Source of the DNA: Selenomonas bovis DSM 23594
GTDB taxonomy: Bacteria; Bacillota; Negativicutes; Selenomonadales; Selenomonadaceae
Direction of reading: 5' to 3'
DNA: 64,000 bases
NCBI RefSeq assembly: GCF_000381005.1
Contig: NZ_KB908379.1
Coordinates: forward strand, 1-64,000
This document shows, in pieces, positions 39,448 to 48,260 of this stretch. Under the pieces are notes generated by a model. That model had not been told where the DNA came from. It made no database searches and worked only from the letters and a program-made list of their open reading frames with translations. Position 1 is the stretch's first letter. Every line of letters starts with the position of its first letter. Made by a program: the position numbers and the translations under genes.

Positions 39448-40005
39448 TCAGGCACGCTCAATATAGTTGCCCGTGCGCGTATCAATGCGGAGAGAGTCTC
39501 CCTCATTGACAAAGAGCGGCACGCGAACCTCGTAGCCCGTCTCGACTTTTGCCATCTTCGTCGCGCCCGTCGCCGTGTTGCCCTTGACGCTCGGCTCGCA
39601 TTCCGTGACCTTGAGCGTCACAGAGTTCGGCAGAGAGATACCGATGACACGGCCTTTGAACGTCTGGAGCGTGACTTCCATGTTCTCGAGGAGGAAGTTC
39701 AGCGCATCGCCAAGCGTCTCTTTCGTGAGCTCTTCCTGCTCGTACGTCTCCGTATCCATGAACGTGTACATGCCGTCATTCTCATAAAGATACTGCATCG
39801 TGCGCGTCTCGAGATGCGCTGCCGGCATCTTCTCGTTCGGGTTGAATGTGCGTTCGACGACTGCCCCCGTCTCGACATTCTTGATCTTCGTGCGGACGAA
39901 GGCTGCGCCCTTGCCCGGTTTTACATGCTGAAAATCGACAATCTGCCAAACACCGCCATCGATTTCGATCGTCAGGCCCGTGCGGAAATCTGTACTGTTA
40001 ATCAT
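39448..40005 (-). CDS. efp: Elongation factor P
   Basis: EF-P relieves ribosomes stalled at proline runs. The 185 residues start MINSTDFRTGLTIEIDGGVW, and the tip loop HVKPGKGAAFV carries the Lys that is usually modified. The last segment VPLFVNEGDSLRIDTRTGNYIER is typical. epmA/epmB modification genes are not in the window. It has its own promoter within the end of pepP. Confidence 0.96.
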   Translation of the reverse strand: MINSTDFRTGLTIEIDGGVWQIVDFQHVKPGKGAAFVRTKIKNVETGAVVERTFNPNEKMPAAHLETRTMQYLYENDGMYTFMDTETYEQEELTKETLGDALNFLLENMEVTLQTFKGRVIGISLPNSVTLKVTECEPSVKGNTATGATKMAKVETGYEVRVPLFVNEGDSLRIDTRTGNYIERA

Positions 40006-40044
40006 GAACTTACGCCCTCCAATATTTGCATAGATAACAATACT

Positions 40045-40073
40045 ATTATACCGAATCGCTCAGATAATTTCAA
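40045..40073 (-). promoter_or_regulatory. efp promoter
   Basis: On the minus strand TTGAAA (40073-40068) and TATAAT (40050-40045) are 17 bases apart. The -35 box lies inside the last codons of pepP. Confidence 0.75.
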
Positions 40074-41133
40074 TGAGTTTCTTCGTCGCCTTGGTCAGCG
40101 CCTCAGCGCCGTGCTCTGTCACGAGCACTGTATCCTCGATGCGCAGGCCACCCCAATCCGCGAAATAGACGCCAGGCTCATCTGTAATCAACATACCAGG
40201 AACAAGCTGCTCACAGGTGCTGTGCGGTGAGAGGCGCGGCTCCTCGTGAATCTCGAGGCCGAGGCTGTGCCCGAGGCCATGACCGAAATATGCATTCAAT
40301 CCATACTTTGCGAGGCATTGCCGCACAGCGGCATCCACTGCCTTGCCGGATGCACCTGGCTTGATGAGAGCAAGAGCCAATTCCTGCGCCTCAAGCACAT
40401 GCGCATACGTCTCCCGCTGTCGCGTTGACGCCTTGCCAACACAGAGCGTGCGCGTGATATCTGAGTGATAGCCCTCATAAATGGCGCCATAGTCCATCGT
40501 CACGAAGTCCCCTTCTTCGATGATCTTCTGTGTCGGCGTGCCATGCGGCAGCGCGCCGCGCAGGCCGGAGGCGACAATCGTCGCGAAGGATGGCCCCTCC
40601 GAGCCCTGCGCACGCATGAAATTCTCCATATGCGCCGCCACCTGGAACTCCGTGACGCCGGGGCGCAGGAAGGAAATGACATCCTCATACGCCGCATCGG
40701 CAATCTCGCACGCCTTGCGAATCTTGGCAATCTCACCAGCGTCCTTGACCTGGCGCAGGTCATCGAGATTCAGCGAGACAACAAGTTCTCGCCCCGGCAA
40801 ACGCTTTGCAAGGTCCTGATGCTGCAGATACGTCAGGTGATTGCCCTCGAAGCCGATCCTTTTCGCATCTACCGTCGCCAAAACCTCAGCGGTGCGCAGA
40901 AGTAGTCCGCGCTTCTGCTCGACAAGCTCATAGAGCGGCGCCTGCTGCTTCGCCTGCTCCGTATAACGATTATCCGTGACGAGTATCAGCCGCTGCGGCG
41001 TAATGATGAGTGTCGTATCGTCTCCGCGAAAGCCACTGAAATAAAAAAGGTTGACTTCCTTCGTCACGACAACGGCATCGAGCCCCTGCTCTCTGAGCAG
41101 GGAGCGGAGTGCCTCTACACGCTGCTCGATCAT
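40060..41133 (-). CDS. pepP: Xaa-Pro aminopeptidase, M24B family
   Basis: It removes N-terminal residues preceding proline. The 357-residue protein has an N-terminal creatinase-like domain and a pita-bread catalytic domain with metal ligands in VTMDYGAIYEGYHSDITRT (two Asp), GHGLGHSLGLEIHE (His), ITDEPGVYF (Glu) and LRIEDTVLV (Glu). The start overlaps the aroQ stop (ATGA). The aroQ-pepP-efp order is common in Firmicutes. Confidence 0.93.
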   Translation of the reverse strand: MIEQRVEALRSLLREQGLDAVVVTKEVNLFYFSGFRGDDTTLIITPQRLILVTDNRYTEQAKQQAPLYELVEQKRGLLLRTAEVLATVDAKRIGFEGNHLTYLQHQDLAKRLPGRELVVSLNLDDLRQVKDAGEIAKIRKACEIADAAYEDVISFLRPGVTEFQVAAHMENFMRAQGSEGPSFATIVASGLRGALPHGTPTQKIIEEGDFVTMDYGAIYEGYHSDITRTLCVGKASTRQRETYAHVLEAQELALALIKPGASGKAVDAAVRQCLAKYGLNAYFGHGLGHSLGLEIHEEPRLSPHSTCEQLVPGMLITDEPGVYFADWGGLRIEDTVLVTEHGAEALTKATKKLIEII

Positions 41134-41594
41134 GCCTCTGCATCCCCTTTTTCTTCTTTCGCCGCGAGCTTGCGGATCACAGCCTCCAGTGCCGCCATAT
41201 AGCTGTCAGTGCCCAGGCCGCAGATCTGGCCGAGCACGACAGGAGCGAGCACCGAGGTATGGCGGAACGCCTCTCGCTTGTGGATATTCGAGATATGCAC
41301 CTCGATGACAGGAATCTGCACGGCCGCGATGGCATCGCGCAGGGCAATGCTGTAATGCGTATAGGCTGCGGCATTGAAGATGATGAAATCGTACCGGCCG
41401 CGCGCCTCCTGAATTGCGTCAACGAGCGCTCCCTCGTGGTTCGACTGAAAGAAGTCGATGGCGACGCCCGCTGCCTGCGCGCGCTCCGCCATCATGCGAT
41501 TGATGTCAGATAACGTCGTGCAGCCGTAAATTTCCGGCTCTCTCGTCCCAAGAAGATTGAGATTCGGGCCATGCAACACAAGAACTTTTCCCAT
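41130..41594 (-). CDS. aroQ: 3-dehydroquinate dehydratase, type II
   Basis: It dehydrates 3-dehydroquinate to 3-dehydroshikimate, one step before AroE (13152-14024). The 154-residue protein starts VLVLHGPNLNLLGTREPEIYG, the family signature. NAAAYTHYSIALRDAI carries the catalytic region, and VHISNIHKREAFRHTSVL holds the shikimate-site residues. It is coupled to pepP by a four-base overlap. Confidence 0.96.
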   Translation of the reverse strand: MGKVLVLHGPNLNLLGTREPEIYGCTTLSDINRMMAERAQAAGVAIDFFQSNHEGALVDAIQEARGRYDFIIFNAAAYTHYSIALRDAIAAVQIPVIEVHISNIHKREAFRHTSVLAPVVLGQICGLGTDSYMAALEAVIRKLAAKEEKGDAEA

Positions 41595-41606
41595 AGCGCC
41601 CGCCTC

Positions 41607-41888
41607 TCAGTAACGAATCTTGAAGGTCGTCTCATCAGCAACGACAGGCATCGATTCGAGAGAGAACGCATCCACCCGGATGAAATAATTGCCCTTGCGG
41701 ATGATCTTCTCAAGTTCCTCCACCTTTTCCGGCGTGCCCTGCAGTTCCATGTCTACCGTGCCGTCCTCCATATTGCGAATCCAACCAGTGATACCAAGAT
41801 CCTTCGCATGCTGCTGCACATACATACGGAACCCCACGCCCTGGACATGGCCTTCCGCTTTTCCTGCGTAACGAATCAATTCTGCCAT
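41607..41888 (-). CDS. acyP: Acylphosphatase
   Basis: It hydrolyses acyl-phosphates such as carbamoyl phosphate. The 93 residues contain the signature GHVQGVGFRMYVQQHA with the catalytic Arg, and WIRNMEDGTVDM with the catalytic Asn. ATG 41888 follows AGGGA; eight upstream residues in a longer frame lack a ribosome site. It lies 12 bases before aroQ in the same direction. Confidence 0.92.
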   Translation of the reverse strand: MAELIRYAGKAEGHVQGVGFRMYVQQHAKDLGITGWIRNMEDGTVDMELQGTPEKVEELEKIIRKGNYFIRVDAFSLESMPVVADETTFKIRY

Positions 41889-41946
41889 CTTGAATCCCTG
41901 CTTTCTTTTCATTTCAATTCAACATCTCATATATGTCAACCAACGC

Positions 41947-43170
41947 TCAGACCTTGCTGTCACGGCGCAGGATTGCATACGGTTCCACCGCCTGCTTCAT
42001 GCGGATCCTTATGATCTGCTGCGGATGAGGCGCTGCCTCGATAGGAAAACCGTCCTCATCCTCCATCTCCTCGATGATCTGTCGGAATCCCGGCTGTGTC
42101 GGCTGGAAAATCTCGATCTCCTCTCCGCGGCGTATATGGTTGCGCTGCTCCACTGTCGCCCAGCCAGAGTCATCATACGCGCGGATGAGACCGACGAAAT
42201 CCGATGTCTGCTCATACGATGAGGTGCCATAAATCTGATCAGCCGCCGTCGGCTGGTGAAAGACGAAGCCTGTCGTATACGCGCGGTGCGACACCTTGCC
42301 AAGTTCCTCCAGCCAAGCCGAAAAAACGGCGAAATGCGCAGGATCATCGAAATATCTGTCGATGGCCAGCCGATATGCTTTCGTCACGCTCGCCACATAA
42401 TGCACACTCTTCATGCGGCCCTCGATTTTCAGGCTGTCAACGCCGCTCTCAATGATGTCCGCGATCTGCGGCAGCAGGCAGAGATCCTTCGAGTTCATGA
42501 TATAGGTGCCGCGCTCGTCTTCCTCTATGGGAAAATACTGCCCTGGACGCGTTTCTTCCATAAGCGCGTATTTCCAGCGACAAGATTGCGCACAGGTGCC
42601 GCGGTTGGAGTCGCGCCCCGTGAAATAACTCGAGAGCAGGCAGCGGCCGGAATATGAGATGCACATCGCGCCATGCACGAACATCTCAAGCTCCACAGCA
42701 GAATGCGCACGTATCTCTCGAATCTCCGCGAGCGAAAGCTCCCGCGCGAGGACGACACGCTGCGCGCCCAAGCGCTGCCAGGCTGCAACTGCCGCGTAAT
42801 TCGTGACATTAGCCTGCGTGCTGACGTGAAGTTCCATCTCTGGAATTACCTCGCGACAGAGCGAGAAGACCCCCAGATCAGCGACCAGCAAGGCATCGAC
42901 CTGTATTTCCTGCAAGAAACGCAAGTAGCCAGGCAACTGCGCGATATCTTCATTGTGTGGGAAGATATTCACCGTCACATAGACGCGCTTGCCGTGCGCA
43001 TGTGCGAACGCGACGCCAGCGCGGAGCTCCTCGCGGCTGAAATTCCCCCCGAGCGCACGCAGGCCGAAGGACTTGCCGCCGAGGTAGACGGCATCCGCGC
43101 CATAGAGCAGCGCCATCTTCATCTTTTCCGGCGTCCCGGCCGGTGCCAAAAGTTCAGGTTTCTTCCTCAT
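41947..43170 (-). CDS. U32 family peptidase (RlhA/TrhP-like)
   Basis: The 407-residue protein begins MRKKPELLAPAGTPEKMKMA, typical for U32 proteins. The conserved block ELEMFVHGAMCISYSGRCLL is followed by the Cys cluster GTCAQSCRWKY, which with further cysteines may hold an iron-sulfur cluster. Several U32 proteins act in prephenate- or hydroxylation-based RNA modification (for example TrhP for tRNA 5-hydroxyuridine), so peptidase may be a misnomer. ATG 43170 follows GGAGG and overlaps the methyltransferase gene by 17 bases. Confidence 0.88.
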   Translation of the reverse strand: MRKKPELLAPAGTPEKMKMALLYGADAVYLGGKSFGLRALGGNFSREELRAGVAFAHAHGKRVYVTVNIFPHNEDIAQLPGYLRFLQEIQVDALLVADLGVFSLCREVIPEMELHVSTQANVTNYAAVAAWQRLGAQRVVLARELSLAEIREIRAHSAVELEMFVHGAMCISYSGRCLLSSYFTGRDSNRGTCAQSCRWKYALMEETRPGQYFPIEEDERGTYIMNSKDLCLLPQIADIIESGVDSLKIEGRMKSVHYVASVTKAYRLAIDRYFDDPAHFAVFSAWLEELGKVSHRAYTTGFVFHQPTAADQIYGTSSYEQTSDFVGLIRAYDDSGWATVEQRNHIRRGEEIEIFQPTQPGFRQIIEEMEDEDGFPIEAAPHPQQIIRIRMKQAVEPYAILRRDSKV

Positions 43171-43777
43171 AAATCCTCCGTGTAAGCGCCAGGCCATCCC
43201 CCTTTGCAAAAATCTCCGTTTGGAACGGCGGTGCCTGTACAAGCCGCAGATACGTGCGCAGCCGCTTGACGATGGTACGATAGCGGCGCGGCGGCTTCGC
43301 GTCTGACTGGACATAGCCGCGGAACAAGACATTATCCGCGAGGATGACGCCGTCTGGTGCAAGCAATGGCTGCACCTTGGAAAAATAAACAGGATACTGC
43401 CCCTTTGCCGCATCGATGAACACGAAATCAAAAGGCTGCACCTGCTGCATCGCCAACGCCTCGAGCAATTCCTCCGCGTCTCCCTGCAAGAGCTGCACTC
43501 GTGCCGCGCAGGCGCAGCGTGCGAGGAACGCCTGCGCGGTACGCCAGCGCTCCTCGCTGAGTTCCAGCGAGGTCAGCTGGGCATCCGGCCTCGTATGTGA
43601 AAGCGTCAGCAACGCGGAATAACCGATGGCCGTCCCGATCTCGAGGATGCGCTTGGGACGATATTGTTCGATGAGTTCAACAAATACGCGCCGCCCACCC
43701 GCGTTGATGATGGGAACGCGATGTGCCGCGGCATACTGCTCCATCTCTTGTAAAATCTCCGCTGCTTCCGTCATCAC
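43154..43777 (-). CDS. Class I SAM-dependent O-methyltransferase (TrmR-like)
   Basis: The 207 residues show an O-methyltransferase type 3 domain: ILEIGTAIGYSALLTL (SAM motif I), LTSLELSEERWRTA, FDFVFIDAAKGQYPVYF and ILADNVLFRGYV. In Bacillus the homolog TrmR methylates 5-hydroxyuridine in tRNA, and here the gene overlaps that of the U32 protein that could make the substrate. The pair therefore probably builds 5-methoxyuridine in tRNA. That role is inferred from known partners and this linkage. Confidence 0.85.
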   Translation of the reverse strand: MMTEAAEILQEMEQYAAAHRVPIINAGGRRVFVELIEQYRPKRILEIGTAIGYSALLTLSHTRPDAQLTSLELSEERWRTAQAFLARCACAARVQLLQGDAEELLEALAMQQVQPFDFVFIDAAKGQYPVYFSKVQPLLAPDGVILADNVLFRGYVQSDAKPPRRYRTIVKRLRTYLRLVQAPPFQTEIFAKGDGLALTRRIYEEET

Positions 43778-44850
43778 CGCACCTGCTCCACGACGGCCAG
43801 ATGGTCAGCATAGTTCGTCGAATAGTGGTTATGTCCCTGCCGGTCGGCGACGAAATACAGGTAATCAGTCTGCGCGGGATGGAGCACGGCCTCGATAGCG
43901 GCCATTCCCGGATTGGCAATAGGACCGGGGGGCAGTCCCGCATGCTGATACGTGTTGTAGGGAGAATCTATCTTCGTATCTTCGATAGAGAGATCTTCTT
44001 TCGGCTCGTCTCGCAGATATTGGAGCGTCGTATCCGACTGCAGCGGCATGCCGAGCGCCAGCCGTTTGAAAAAAACCTGCGCGATGATCGGCCGATCCTC
44101 CTCATAGCGCGCCTCTTTTTCCACGAGGGAGGCAAGCGTCACGAGCTCATAAATGGAAAGATGCTTTTCCTCCGCCTGCTGCCGCATCTCCGACGTCAGG
44201 CGTTGGTCGAAGTCAGCCGTCATTTCCTTGAGGATGGTATCCGCATCAATGTCTGAGCCCAACTCATACGTATCTGGGAAGAGAAACCCTTCGCAGGCAT
44301 ATACCGTATGCGCGTGATGGCCGATATAATCGTACGGCGCATACTCCTTCGCCTTCTTCAGGAATTCCTGCTCATCGACGAGCCCTTCCTGCGCCAGACG
44401 CTTCGCGATATCGCGCACGCGGAACCCTTCGGGAATCGTAAACTTCACGCGTGCCGTCTTCCCCTCGACCAAGAGCGACAAGACTTCGCGCGGCTCCATG
44501 CCCGGATGCAACGCATAATTCCCTGCCCGGATCTTATCCTCATAACCATTCAGTTTGGCCACGAGCCAGAACTTCGTACGGCTCTCGATGACGCCATGCT
44601 GCTCTAGCTGCGTACCGATTTCGCGCGTCGTCATGCCAGGCTTGACGTGCAGATAGACCTTCACATTCCCAGGCATCTGCTCCCGGCTCTCCGGGGCAGG
44701 AAGCAAAAAAAAGAGAAAGAGGCACGCCAGAACGATGACGGCCATCACACCGCCGCGCTGCTTCCAGCCCAGCGCCTCCCATCTCTCCCTGATGCCCGTG
44801 GCATAACCTTGCAGCGACTGCAAAACCTCATCCTTTTCCGGTAGCTTCAT
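43774..44850 (-). CDS. mltG: Endolytic transglycosylase MltG
   Basis: MltG cuts nascent peptidoglycan strands to end their growth. The 358 residues have a cytoplasmic N-terminus, one membrane helix (about 35-52), a LysM-like region with YLHVKPGMTTREIGTQLEQ and the catalytic domain. LASLVEKEARYEEDR carries the catalytic Glu, and HAGLPPGPIANPGMAAIEAV is the family signature. The ATG at 44850 is favoured over a TTG two codons earlier. It overlaps the O-methyltransferase gene by four bases. Confidence 0.94.
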   Translation of the reverse strand: MKLPEKDEVLQSLQGYATGIRERWEALGWKQRGGVMAVIVLACLFLFFLLPAPESREQMPGNVKVYLHVKPGMTTREIGTQLEQHGVIESRTKFWLVAKLNGYEDKIRAGNYALHPGMEPREVLSLLVEGKTARVKFTIPEGFRVRDIAKRLAQEGLVDEQEFLKKAKEYAPYDYIGHHAHTVYACEGFLFPDTYELGSDIDADTILKEMTADFDQRLTSEMRQQAEEKHLSIYELVTLASLVEKEARYEEDRPIIAQVFFKRLALGMPLQSDTTLQYLRDEPKEDLSIEDTKIDSPYNTYQHAGLPPGPIANPGMAAIEAVLHPAQTDYLYFVADRQGHNHYSTNYADHLAVVEQVR

Positions 44851-44921
44851 GAACAATATCCCATCTCCCGCCCCTGAGGAAACTTTGCCTTCTCTGCGCT
44901 TCCCCTATGTCATCTTTTTTC

Positions 44922-44950
44922 ATTATACGCAAATTTCTCCAAAACTGCAA
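44922..44950 (-). promoter_or_regulatory. mltG operon promoter
   Basis: On the minus strand TTGCAG (44950-44945) and TATAAT (44927-44922) are 17 bases apart, 72 bases before the start codon. Confidence 0.75.
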
Positions 44951-44983
44951 TCAAGATAGCGGCTGTCGCCTAGCGTGCAGATA

Positions 44984-45012
44984 TGAAAAAACTGCCACTG
45001 GTCAGTGGCAGC
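44984..45012 (-). terminator. Terminator after the DUF1292 gene
   Basis: CTGCCACTG and CAGTGGCAG form a perfect nine-base stem with a two-base loop. On the minus strand TTTTTT follows. Confidence 0.9.
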
Positions 45013-45023
45013 CCGCGGAAAAG

Positions 45024-45353
45024 TCAATCTTTTCCTTCTTCCTCATCCATGAGCGCATCGTAAGCCTTCTGGACAAGAGCAAACTCCTCATCCGTCGGCT
45101 CAACGTATTCCTCTTCTCCCGCCTCATTCGTGACGATCTTGGCAATGAGAACATCCTCTCCGCCATCCTCACAGCCACAGGCGCACCCCGCCTCGTGGTC
45201 GTCCTCGTCATGAAGTCCGACAAGCAATGCATACTGATCATTCCCAACAGGGATGATCATCTCTTCCTCGTAGTAAAAAGCATTGCCATCCTCATCCGTG
45301 AACTCGATGACCGTCGCATCTCCGTCTTCCAGGAATTCTTTCTCATCTGCCAT
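45024..45353 (-). CDS. DUF1292 family protein with a CxCxC insert
   Basis: This is a 109-residue, strongly acidic cytoplasmic protein. The first part fits DUF1292 (VIEFTDEDGNAFYYEEEMIIPVG). A central loop HEAGCACGCEDGGED carries Cys57, Cys59 and Cys61, a possible metal site not part of the basic domain. The usual ending EEFALVQKAYDALM is present. ATG 45353 has AGGTGA upstream. It follows ireB and ruvX, the normal Firmicute order, by about 166 bases in which I see no other gene. Function unknown. Confidence 0.85.
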   Translation of the reverse strand: MADEKEFLEDGDATVIEFTDEDGNAFYYEEEMIIPVGNDQYALLVGLHDEDDHEAGCACGCEDGGEDVLIAKIVTNEAGEEEYVEPTDEEFALVQKAYDALMDEEEGKD

Positions 45354-45519
45354 TGCTATCACCTCTGCTATAAAATATAAAACGACATGCACGAACAACC
45401 GCTCTGCAGCGCTTCGTACCCATCTTCGCGAGCGCTGACATCTTTTTTGCGGACGTCGCGTGCGCCTCACTGACAATAACTTCATCCAACAGCATTCTAG
45501 CGCACGCTGGCGTGTCTTG

Positions 45520-45936
45520 TCAACGGATGCTGTCGAGATATCCCTGCAGGATGAATACCGCCGCCATCTTGTCGATGACCTTTTTCCGCTTCCGCCGCGA
45601 GAGATCCGCCTCGAGCAGGGAACGCGTCGCCGCCACTGTTGATAGGCGTTCGTCCCAAAACATGACATGGATATCCGGATAGACCTTCTTCACCTCATCG
45701 ATGAATGATCTGACCACCTCACAACGCTCCCCCTCCGAACCGTTCATATTCTTCGGATAGCCGGAGACGAGCTCGCGCGTCTCATACTGCTGCATGAGCT
45801 CGCCCAGGCGCGCAATATCACTCGCGAGATTCTTCCTACGGATGGTCTCCACGCCCTGCGCCGTGAGGCCCAGCAAATCAGAGACAGCAACACCGATGGT
45901 CCGATCGCCGATGTCAAGTCCGAGATATCTTTTCAT
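45520..45936 (-). CDS. ruvX: Holliday junction resolvase-like protein RuvX/YqgF
   Basis: This is an RNase H-fold nuclease needed for 16S rRNA maturation and proposed to act on Holliday junctions. The 138 residues start [20 protein letters not shown], with the first catalytic Asp in LDIGDRTIG, and contain [10 protein letters not shown] with the second acidic site. The end [18 protein letters not shown] carries the last Asp. It overlaps ireB by four bases. Confidence 0.94.
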   Translation of the reverse strand: MKRYLGLDIGDRTIGVAVSDLLGLTAQGVETIRRKNLASDIARLGELMQQYETRELVSGYPKNMNGSEGERCEVVRSFIDEVKKVYPDIHVMFWDERLSTVAATRSLLEADLSRRKRKKVIDKMAAVFILQGYLDSIR

Positions 45937-46184
45937 TTCTTTGTCTCCAGATAGGAACGCACGAGTTCCTCGAGAAGCTCATCCCGTTCAAGCTGACGAA
46001 TCTTGTTGCGGGCATCCTTATGGCTCGTCACATAAGCGGGATCGCCGGAAAGCAGATACCCCACGAGCTGGTTGATCGGATTATAGCCCTTCTCCTCCAT
46101 CGCCTGACATACCTCGCGGATGATCTTGGCTGCTTTATTCTCGTCCGTCCCGAAACGGAACATCATTGTCTCTTCGCTTACCAT
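45933..46184 (-). CDS. ireB: IreB family regulatory phosphoprotein (DUF965)
   Basis: The 83-residue protein is of the DUF965/IreB family: [43 protein letters not shown] is nearly invariant. In Enterococcus IreB is phosphorylated by the Ser/Thr kinase IreK. No kinase gene is in the window. GGAGGGATT precedes ATG 46184. An extended -10 element (TGATACAAT, minus strand, about 46225-46217) lies just upstream. The usual alaS neighbour is absent. Confidence 0.9.
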   Translation of the reverse strand: MVSEETMMFRFGTDENKAAKIIREVCQAMEEKGYNPINQLVGYLLSGDPAYVTSHKDARNKIRQLERDELLEELVRSYLETKK

Positions 46185-46251
46185 TGCAATCCCTCCAAAA
46201 GCACTTTTTCTTTCTTATTGTATCATATCCAGAGGAAAAATCCTATCCTCA

Positions 46252-46286
46252 CAAACCAAAGGAGCTGCATCGCAAAATGCAGCTCC
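46252..46286 (-). terminator. Terminator after asd
   Basis: GGAGCTGCAT and ATGCAGCTCC form a perfect ten-base stem with a six-base loop. On the minus strand TTTGGTTTGTG follows. Confidence 0.75.
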
Positions 46287-46320
46287 AGGAACATCTTTAT
46301 ATCACATGTTCAGACACATA

Positions 46321-47352
46321 TCAGAACATGTCATGCGCGATCATATACTCGGCAATCTGCAGCGCATTGAGTGCCGCGCCCTTGCGAATCTGATCGCCGC
46401 ATACCCAGAAATTCAAGCCGTGCTCGATGGACTCATCCTTGCGGATACGACCGACCTCGACATCGTTTTTGCCCGAGGTGAAGAGCGGCATCGGATAGAC
46501 CTGCTCTGCGGGATTGTCCTTGACGACGGCGCCTGGGAAAGCATCGATAGCCTTGCGCGCCGCCTCGACGCTGACCTCATCTTCGAACTCGACATTGACG
46601 GACTCCGCATGACTGCGGTAGACCGGCACACGCACCGTCGTCGCCGTAATGCGCAGGCTGTCATCCTCGAGGATCTTGCGCGTCTCATTGACCATCTTCA
46701 TTTCCTCTTTCGTGTAGAGGTTGTCGTAGAAGACATCAATCTGCGGAATGAGATTGAACGCGATCTGGTAATGTTTCGGGAACTTCGCACCCGGCAGGAT
46801 GTGCGCCTGCGGCTCACGGCCCGCAACGATGTCATCGACCTGCTGCTCGAGCTCCGCCATAGCCTCCTTGCCGCCGCCGGATACTGCCTGATACGTGGAG
46901 ACGACGATGCGCTTGATCTTCGCGACATCATAGAGCGGCTTGAGTGCCATCATCATGATGATGGTCGAGCAGTTCGGGTTCGCGATGATGCCCTTGTGAC
47001 GCGCGATAGCCTGCGGGTTGACCTCGGGGACGACGAGCGGCACCTCAGGATCCATGCGGAACGCGCTGGAATTGTCGATGACGACAGCTCCGGCCTTCAC
47101 CGCAGCAGGTGCGAACGTCTTGCTCGCGGCACCGCCCGCGAAGAGGGCGATCTGCACGTTCTCAAAGGAATCGTTCGTCGCCTCCTCCACTGTGTAGTCC
47201 TTGCCCATGAAGGAGATCACCTTGCCCGCCGAACGCTTGGAGGCCAACAACTTAAGTTCGGCAAACGGGAACTCACGTTCCTCGATGAGACGGAGGAATT
47301 CTTGTCCGACAGCGCCCGTAGCGCCCAGAATCGCAACATTATATTTTTTCAT
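46321..47352 (-). CDS. asd: Aspartate-semialdehyde dehydrogenase
   Basis: It reduces aspartyl phosphate to aspartate semialdehyde, the branch point to lysine, diaminopimelate, threonine and methionine. NADP-binding GATGAVGQEF lies at the N-terminus, and the catalytic Cys is in ANPNCSTI. Other motifs are YQAVSGGGKEA and SHAESVNVEF. At 343 residues, length is normal. It lies 21 bases after dapB, so both enzymes of diaminopimelate supply are made together. Confidence 0.97.
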   Translation of the reverse strand: MKKYNVAILGATGAVGQEFLRLIEEREFPFAELKLLASKRSAGKVISFMGKDYTVEEATNDSFENVQIALFAGGAASKTFAPAAVKAGAVVIDNSSAFRMDPEVPLVVPEVNPQAIARHKGIIANPNCSTIIMMMALKPLYDVAKIKRIVVSTYQAVSGGGKEAMAELEQQVDDIVAGREPQAHILPGAKFPKHYQIAFNLIPQIDVFYDNLYTKEEMKMVNETRKILEDDSLRITATTVRVPVYRSHAESVNVEFEDEVSVEAARKAIDAFPGAVVKDNPAEQVYPMPLFTSGKNDVEVGRIRKDESIEHGLNFWVCGDQIRKGAALNALQIAEYMIAHDMF

Positions 47353-47373
47353 CTATCTTCCAACCTTTCTGTA

Positions 47374-48168
47374 TCAGAACTCCAGCAGCTTATCAAGGCC
47401 GACGGTCAATCCTTTGAGCCCCCGCACCTTCTTGGCAGCGAGCACGACGCCCGGCATGAACGACTCGCGGTTGAGCGAGTCATGACGGATGGTCAGCGTC
47501 TGGCCGAGTCCGCCGAAGATGACCTCTTGGTGCGCGACATAGCCCGGCAACCGCACACTGTGAATGTGCATGCCCTCGTAGTCCGCGCCGCGCGCGCCCG
47601 CGAGCTTTTCCTTCTCATCAGGGTTTCCCTGCACGTGCTTTTTGCGTACCTCGGCAATCATCGCCGCCGTCTGCACCGCCGTGCCAGACGGCGCGTCAAG
47701 CTTCTTGTCGTGATGGAGCTCGATGATTTCCACGTCCGGCATATATTTCGCAGCCTGCTTGCACATGACCATCATGAGCACCGCGCCGATGGCGAAATTC
47801 GGTGCGATGAATGCCGGCGTTGCCTCCTTCTCCGCGAGCGCGGCGATCTCCGCCTTTTGTTCCTCCGAAAGTCCCGTCGTGCCGACGACAGGGGAAACAT
47901 GCGCAGAGAGCGCCTGCTTGACGTTGGAAAAGACGACATCCGGGCGAGTGAAATCCACCATGACTTCCGGCTTGCAGCGCGTAAGCGCCGCCGCAAGATC
48001 CGTTTCCACCGTGACACCGCAGGCAGGCAGCCCGACGAGCTCACCGGCATCCATGCCTCCCTGGAGATCCACCGCACCGACGAGCTTCAGTTCGCTGTCC
48101 TCCTGTACCGCTTTCAGGACCGCCTGTCCCATACGGCCACAGGCACCATTTACCAATACACTAACCAA
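47374..48168 (-). CDS. dapB: 4-hydroxy-tetrahydrodipicolinate reductase
   Basis: It reduces the DapA product in the lysine/diaminopimelate pathway. NAD(P)-binding VNGACGRMGQ lies at the N-terminus. ELHHDKKLDAPSGTA carries the catalytic His and Lys. The start is a TTG at 48168, eight bases from GGAGG, giving 264 residues (MVSVLVNGACGRMG); a longer frame upstream runs through the promoter and is rejected. dapA is not in the window. Confidence 0.95.
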   Translation of the reverse strand: MVSVLVNGACGRMGQAVLKAVQEDSELKLVGAVDLQGGMDAGELVGLPACGVTVETDLAAALTRCKPEVMVDFTRPDVVFSNVKQALSAHVSPVVGTTGLSEEQKAEIAALAEKEATPAFIAPNFAIGAVLMMVMCKQAAKYMPDVEIIELHHDKKLDAPSGTAVQTAAMIAEVRKKHVQGNPDEKEKLAGARGADYEGMHIHSVRLPGYVAHQEVIFGGLGQTLTIRHDSLNRESFMPGVVLAAKKVRGLKGLTVGLDKLLEF

Positions 48169-48198
48169 GGTATCCGCCTCCAAAAAAAATATGTGTTC

Positions 48199-48228
48199 AT
48201 TGTAGCGCATGTCCACCGTTCGTGTCAA
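48199..48228 (-). promoter_or_regulatory. dapB-asd promoter
   Basis: On the minus strand a consensus TTGACA (48228-48223) and TACAAT (48204-48199) are 18 bases apart, 31 bases before the TTG start of dapB. Confidence 0.78.
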
Positions 48229-48260
48229 GATGTGCACGGTGAGAAATATATCCGACACGG

